Of a DNA stretch of 7,593 nt, positions 6,187 to 7,593 are shown piece by piece. The notes below the pieces were generated by a model that saw only the letters and a program-made list of their open reading frames with translations, had not been told where the DNA came from and did no database searches. The DNA is from Neisseriales bacterium (GTDB taxonomy: Bacteria; Pseudomonadota; Gammaproteobacteria; Burkholderiales; UBA11063), in the NCBI GenBank assembly GCA_003538525.1, contig DPRZ01000047.1, positions 1 to 7,593 of the forward strand. The letters run 5' to 3'. Position 1 is the stretch's first letter. Each line of letters starts with the position of its first letter. A program made the position numbers and the translations under genes.

Positions 6187-6933
6187 ATGATAATTGCACC
6201 AGAATATACTCCTGAAATTAGTTTGCAAGCAGGCTTAAGCAATCAAGAGTTTTTGCGGCATGTCATTTGCTATGCACAACATATTTTTGTTGATGAAATG
6301 ATGTTTATTAAAAATGAGCGCTGCGAATTTGTTGCCTTGAGTAATAAGGCGGCGCTTGAATTTAGTTTAGGCTGTGAAATACTAGGCAAAACTTTTCATG
6401 CTGTCGATGGGATTCAGAAAACCATTCAAGAGAATATTCATGCGCATGAACTACAATTACTGAATGATCGCAAGATGCAAACATCATTTTATTTTTATAC
6501 CAAGAATGGCAAAACTTGTAATTATTCGGTAAAAAAACGCGCTATAGTTAATCCTGAAACTAATGATGTGGTTGGGATTTTAATTAATTCAGAAAAAGTT
6601 GTACCCAATGCGCATCGTAAATTTATTCTGCAACAATTTTTTGATTCGGTTAAGCCAACATTTAATCCTGTGGATTTTGAGCTTACCTCACTACAGAATC
6701 AAATTATATTTTGTTTATTAATAGGCATTAGTAATCGCAAGGAGATTGCGCTTACTTTGAAGAATATTACGGGTCAGCATATTACGGAAAACCAGGTTAA
6801 AAACTCATTGCAGACCTTGTATCATGAGTTTAAATGTAGTTCGGTTAGTCAATTGGTTAATTTGATCTTGATGGAACAAATACCATTTGAAATTCCTGTT
6901 AATACGTTACCGTTGGGTAATTATCTAATTTAA
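6187..6933 (+). CDS. PAS-like plus LuxR-type helix-turn-helix transcription regulator
   Basis: The protein has 248 residues from the preferred start; a 251-residue form from 6178 is less likely. The N-terminal part (about 25-137) looks like a PAS sensor fold: an FVALSNKAA pattern after an initial strand, a GCEILGKTF segment, then FYFYTKNG and a final VVGILINSE strand. The C-terminal part (about 166-228) matches a LuxR/GerE helix-turn-helix, with LTSLQNQIIFCLLIGISNRKEIA, a recognition-helix region (ITENQVKNSLQTLYHEF) and a closing SSVSQLVNLIL. There is no receiver domain and no conserved Asp phosphorylation site, so it is an orphan regulator that may sense a ligand or redox state through the PAS part; Cys46, Cys63 and Cys111 are present. 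It follows the + operon by 78 bp without a clear terminator, so it may be read through from it. Targets are unknown. Confidence 0.85.
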   Translation: MIIAPEYTPEISLQAGLSNQEFLRHVICYAQHIFVDEMMFIKNERCEFVALSNKAALEFSLGCEILGKTFHAVDGIQKTIQENIHAHELQLLNDRKMQTSFYFYTKNGKTCNYSVKKRAIVNPETNDVVGILINSEKVVPNAHRKFILQQFFDSVKPTFNPVDFELTSLQNQIIFCLLIGISNRKEIALTLKNITGQHITENQVKNSLQTLYHEFKCSSVSQLVNLILMEQIPFEIPVNTLPLGNYLI

Positions 6934-6972
6934 AACCAACGAGCTGTTTAATTTTTTAATAAATTCTGAAAA

Positions 6973-6989
6973 ATATCCATTTTGGATAT
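6973..6989. promoter_or_regulatory. Perfect dyad upstream of the lipoprotein gene, candidate operator
   Basis: ATATCCA (6973-6979) and TGGATAT (6983-6989) are exact reverse complements around TTT. No T-tract follows, so it is not a terminator. It lies about 80 bp before the lipoprotein start, just before or over weak -35/-10 candidates (ATGACT at 6988-6993 with TAAACT at 7012-7017; alternatively TATAAA at 6997-7002). The position and size suit a dimeric regulator, and the adjacent PAS-LuxR protein is an obvious but untested candidate. Confidence 0.45.
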
Positions 6990-7069
6990 GACTTTCTATA
7001 AACGTTTGTGTTAAACTAATATCCGATTAAATTAGTCACCAATTCAAACTTTTATGGGATTTCGTTTAC

Positions 7070-7593
7070 ATGCAGAAAATATTATCATCTAAAACAACTC
7101 GGGTAGCGGCTATAATGGCTGGTGTGATTGGACTAGCGAGCCTTGTTGGTTGTGGAAACTCAGGCGGAACTAGCGGTAGTGGCGGCACTACACCAACGGT
7201 AAATGCAACTGCAATTACGATAGATAACGCTGGAGTGATCCCAGTATTTGGCAATAGCTCAACCTCAACTGTGGTATATGTACACAATAATTCCTCGACT
7301 ACAATTAGTGGAATTAGTTATTCTTCTGTAGTTAATTCCGCTAAGGCTAATAGCAGCTTGAGCACTAAATTAGCCAGCTTGTTTAAAACTAATAAAAGCT
7401 TAACTAGTGTAAACGGTAGCCAATGTAGTAGCATTGCTGCAGGTCAATCCTGTCCACTGTCAATTGTAACCCCTGTTTTGAGTGGCTCAAGCACGCAAGG
7501 TTCAATGGATGTCAAGGCTAGCTATAACGTAAATAACAAGGCTGTAAGCTTCAATCAGATTATTAATTATGCGCAAGTGCAAAACAATCTAGT
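7070..7593 (+). CDS. Lipoprotein with Ser/Thr/Asn-rich beta-sandwich-like domain, cut by the window end
   Basis: The frame is open to the last base: 174 codons are visible and no stop is reached. Residues 1-27 form a lipoprotein signal peptide with lipobox LVGC and Cys28 as the lipidated residue, followed by GNSGG; Gly at +2 does not suggest inner-membrane retention. A Gly/Ser/Thr linker (29-41) leads to an exported domain with a pattern of alternating strands: VVYVHNNSSTTISGISY, then QCSSIAAGQSCPLSIVTP. A Cys, then AGQSC, then hydrophobic strand and TP resembles the ASPM/Hydin-like beta-sandwich repeats of bacterial surface proteins; this is from memory and only suggestive. GGGA (7056-7059) may serve as a weak ribosome site. 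Surface or outer-membrane location is likely. Composition (Ser, Thr, Asn) differs from the neighbouring regulator but is normal for surface lipoproteins. Confidence 0.8.
   Translation, partial: MQKILSSKTTRVAAIMAGVIGLASLVGCGNSGGTSGSGGTTPTVNATAITIDNAGVIPVFGNSSTSTVVYVHNNSSTTISGISYSSVVNSAKANSSLSTKLASLFKTNKSLTSVNGSQCSSIAAGQSCPLSIVTPVLSGSSTQGSMDVKASYNVNNKAVSFNQIINYAQVQNNL

Noticed and set aside
6930..6957. Possible terminator after the PAS-LuxR gene
   Set aside because: Only about four A/T-rich base pairs form before bulges appear, so the T-run alone does not make a terminator.
7054..7092. 12-codon open frame overlapping the lipoprotein start
   Set aside because: It has no ribosome site and may be chance; a leader role cannot be supported.
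7066..7287. 73-codon minus-strand open frame opposite the lipoprotein start
   Set aside because: The + strand has a clear lipobox signal peptide; the antisense product has no domain and no promoter is seen.

Overview
The window is moderately AT-rich bacterial chromosome with tightly packed genes. A YbdG-type mechanosensitive channel, a SPOR-domain protein and YcfJ-like glycine-zipper proteins all point to a Gram-negative cell, most likely a gammaproteobacterium. The low-GC composition, the orphan PAS-LuxR regulator and the Ser/Thr/Asn-rich lipoprotein would suit a Legionella/Francisella-like lineage, but that placement is a guess. I see no tRNA, rRNA, CRISPR array, transposon or phage gene.

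Layout: (1) 61-729 (+) encodes a secreted, single-pass membrane protein with six periplasmic cysteines. It ends at a hairpin (736-765) that it shares with the convergent operon. (2) 3282-768 (-) is a three-gene operon: an uncharacterised four-helix membrane protein, a membrane-anchored J-domain/SPOR fusion, and a YbdG (MscM)-like channel. (3) 3283-3696 is a 414-bp intergenic region. It holds two oppositely directed promoter candidates whose -10 boxes lie 4 bp apart, and a perfect 10-bp inverted repeat. (4) 3697-6108 (+) is a run of three genes. Two are tandem YcfJ-like glycine-zipper paralogues, each with an added Arg-rich N-terminal cytoplasmic tail. The third is a signal-peptide, Asn/Gly-rich single-pass protein with a similar tail at its C-terminus. 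(5) 6187-6933 (+) is a PAS plus LuxR-type helix-turn-helix regulator without a receiver domain. (6) 7070 to the window end (+) is the start of a lipoprotein gene, with a perfect 7-bp dyad upstream.

Nearly everything encoded here sits in or on the envelope. On the minus strand, a peptidoglycan-binding SPOR protein with a cytoplasmic J-domain is coupled to a tension-gated channel, which suggests an envelope-stress or division-related unit. On the plus strand, three membrane proteins share disordered, Arg/Asn/Tyr-rich cytoplasmic tails and periplasmic glycine-rich parts, so they may form one membrane assembly. The PAS-LuxR protein may regulate the neighbouring envelope genes. The family assignments (MscS/YbdG, J-domain, SPOR, YcfJ-like, LuxR HTH, lipobox) are recognised from sequence motifs. 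The joint functions are inference.
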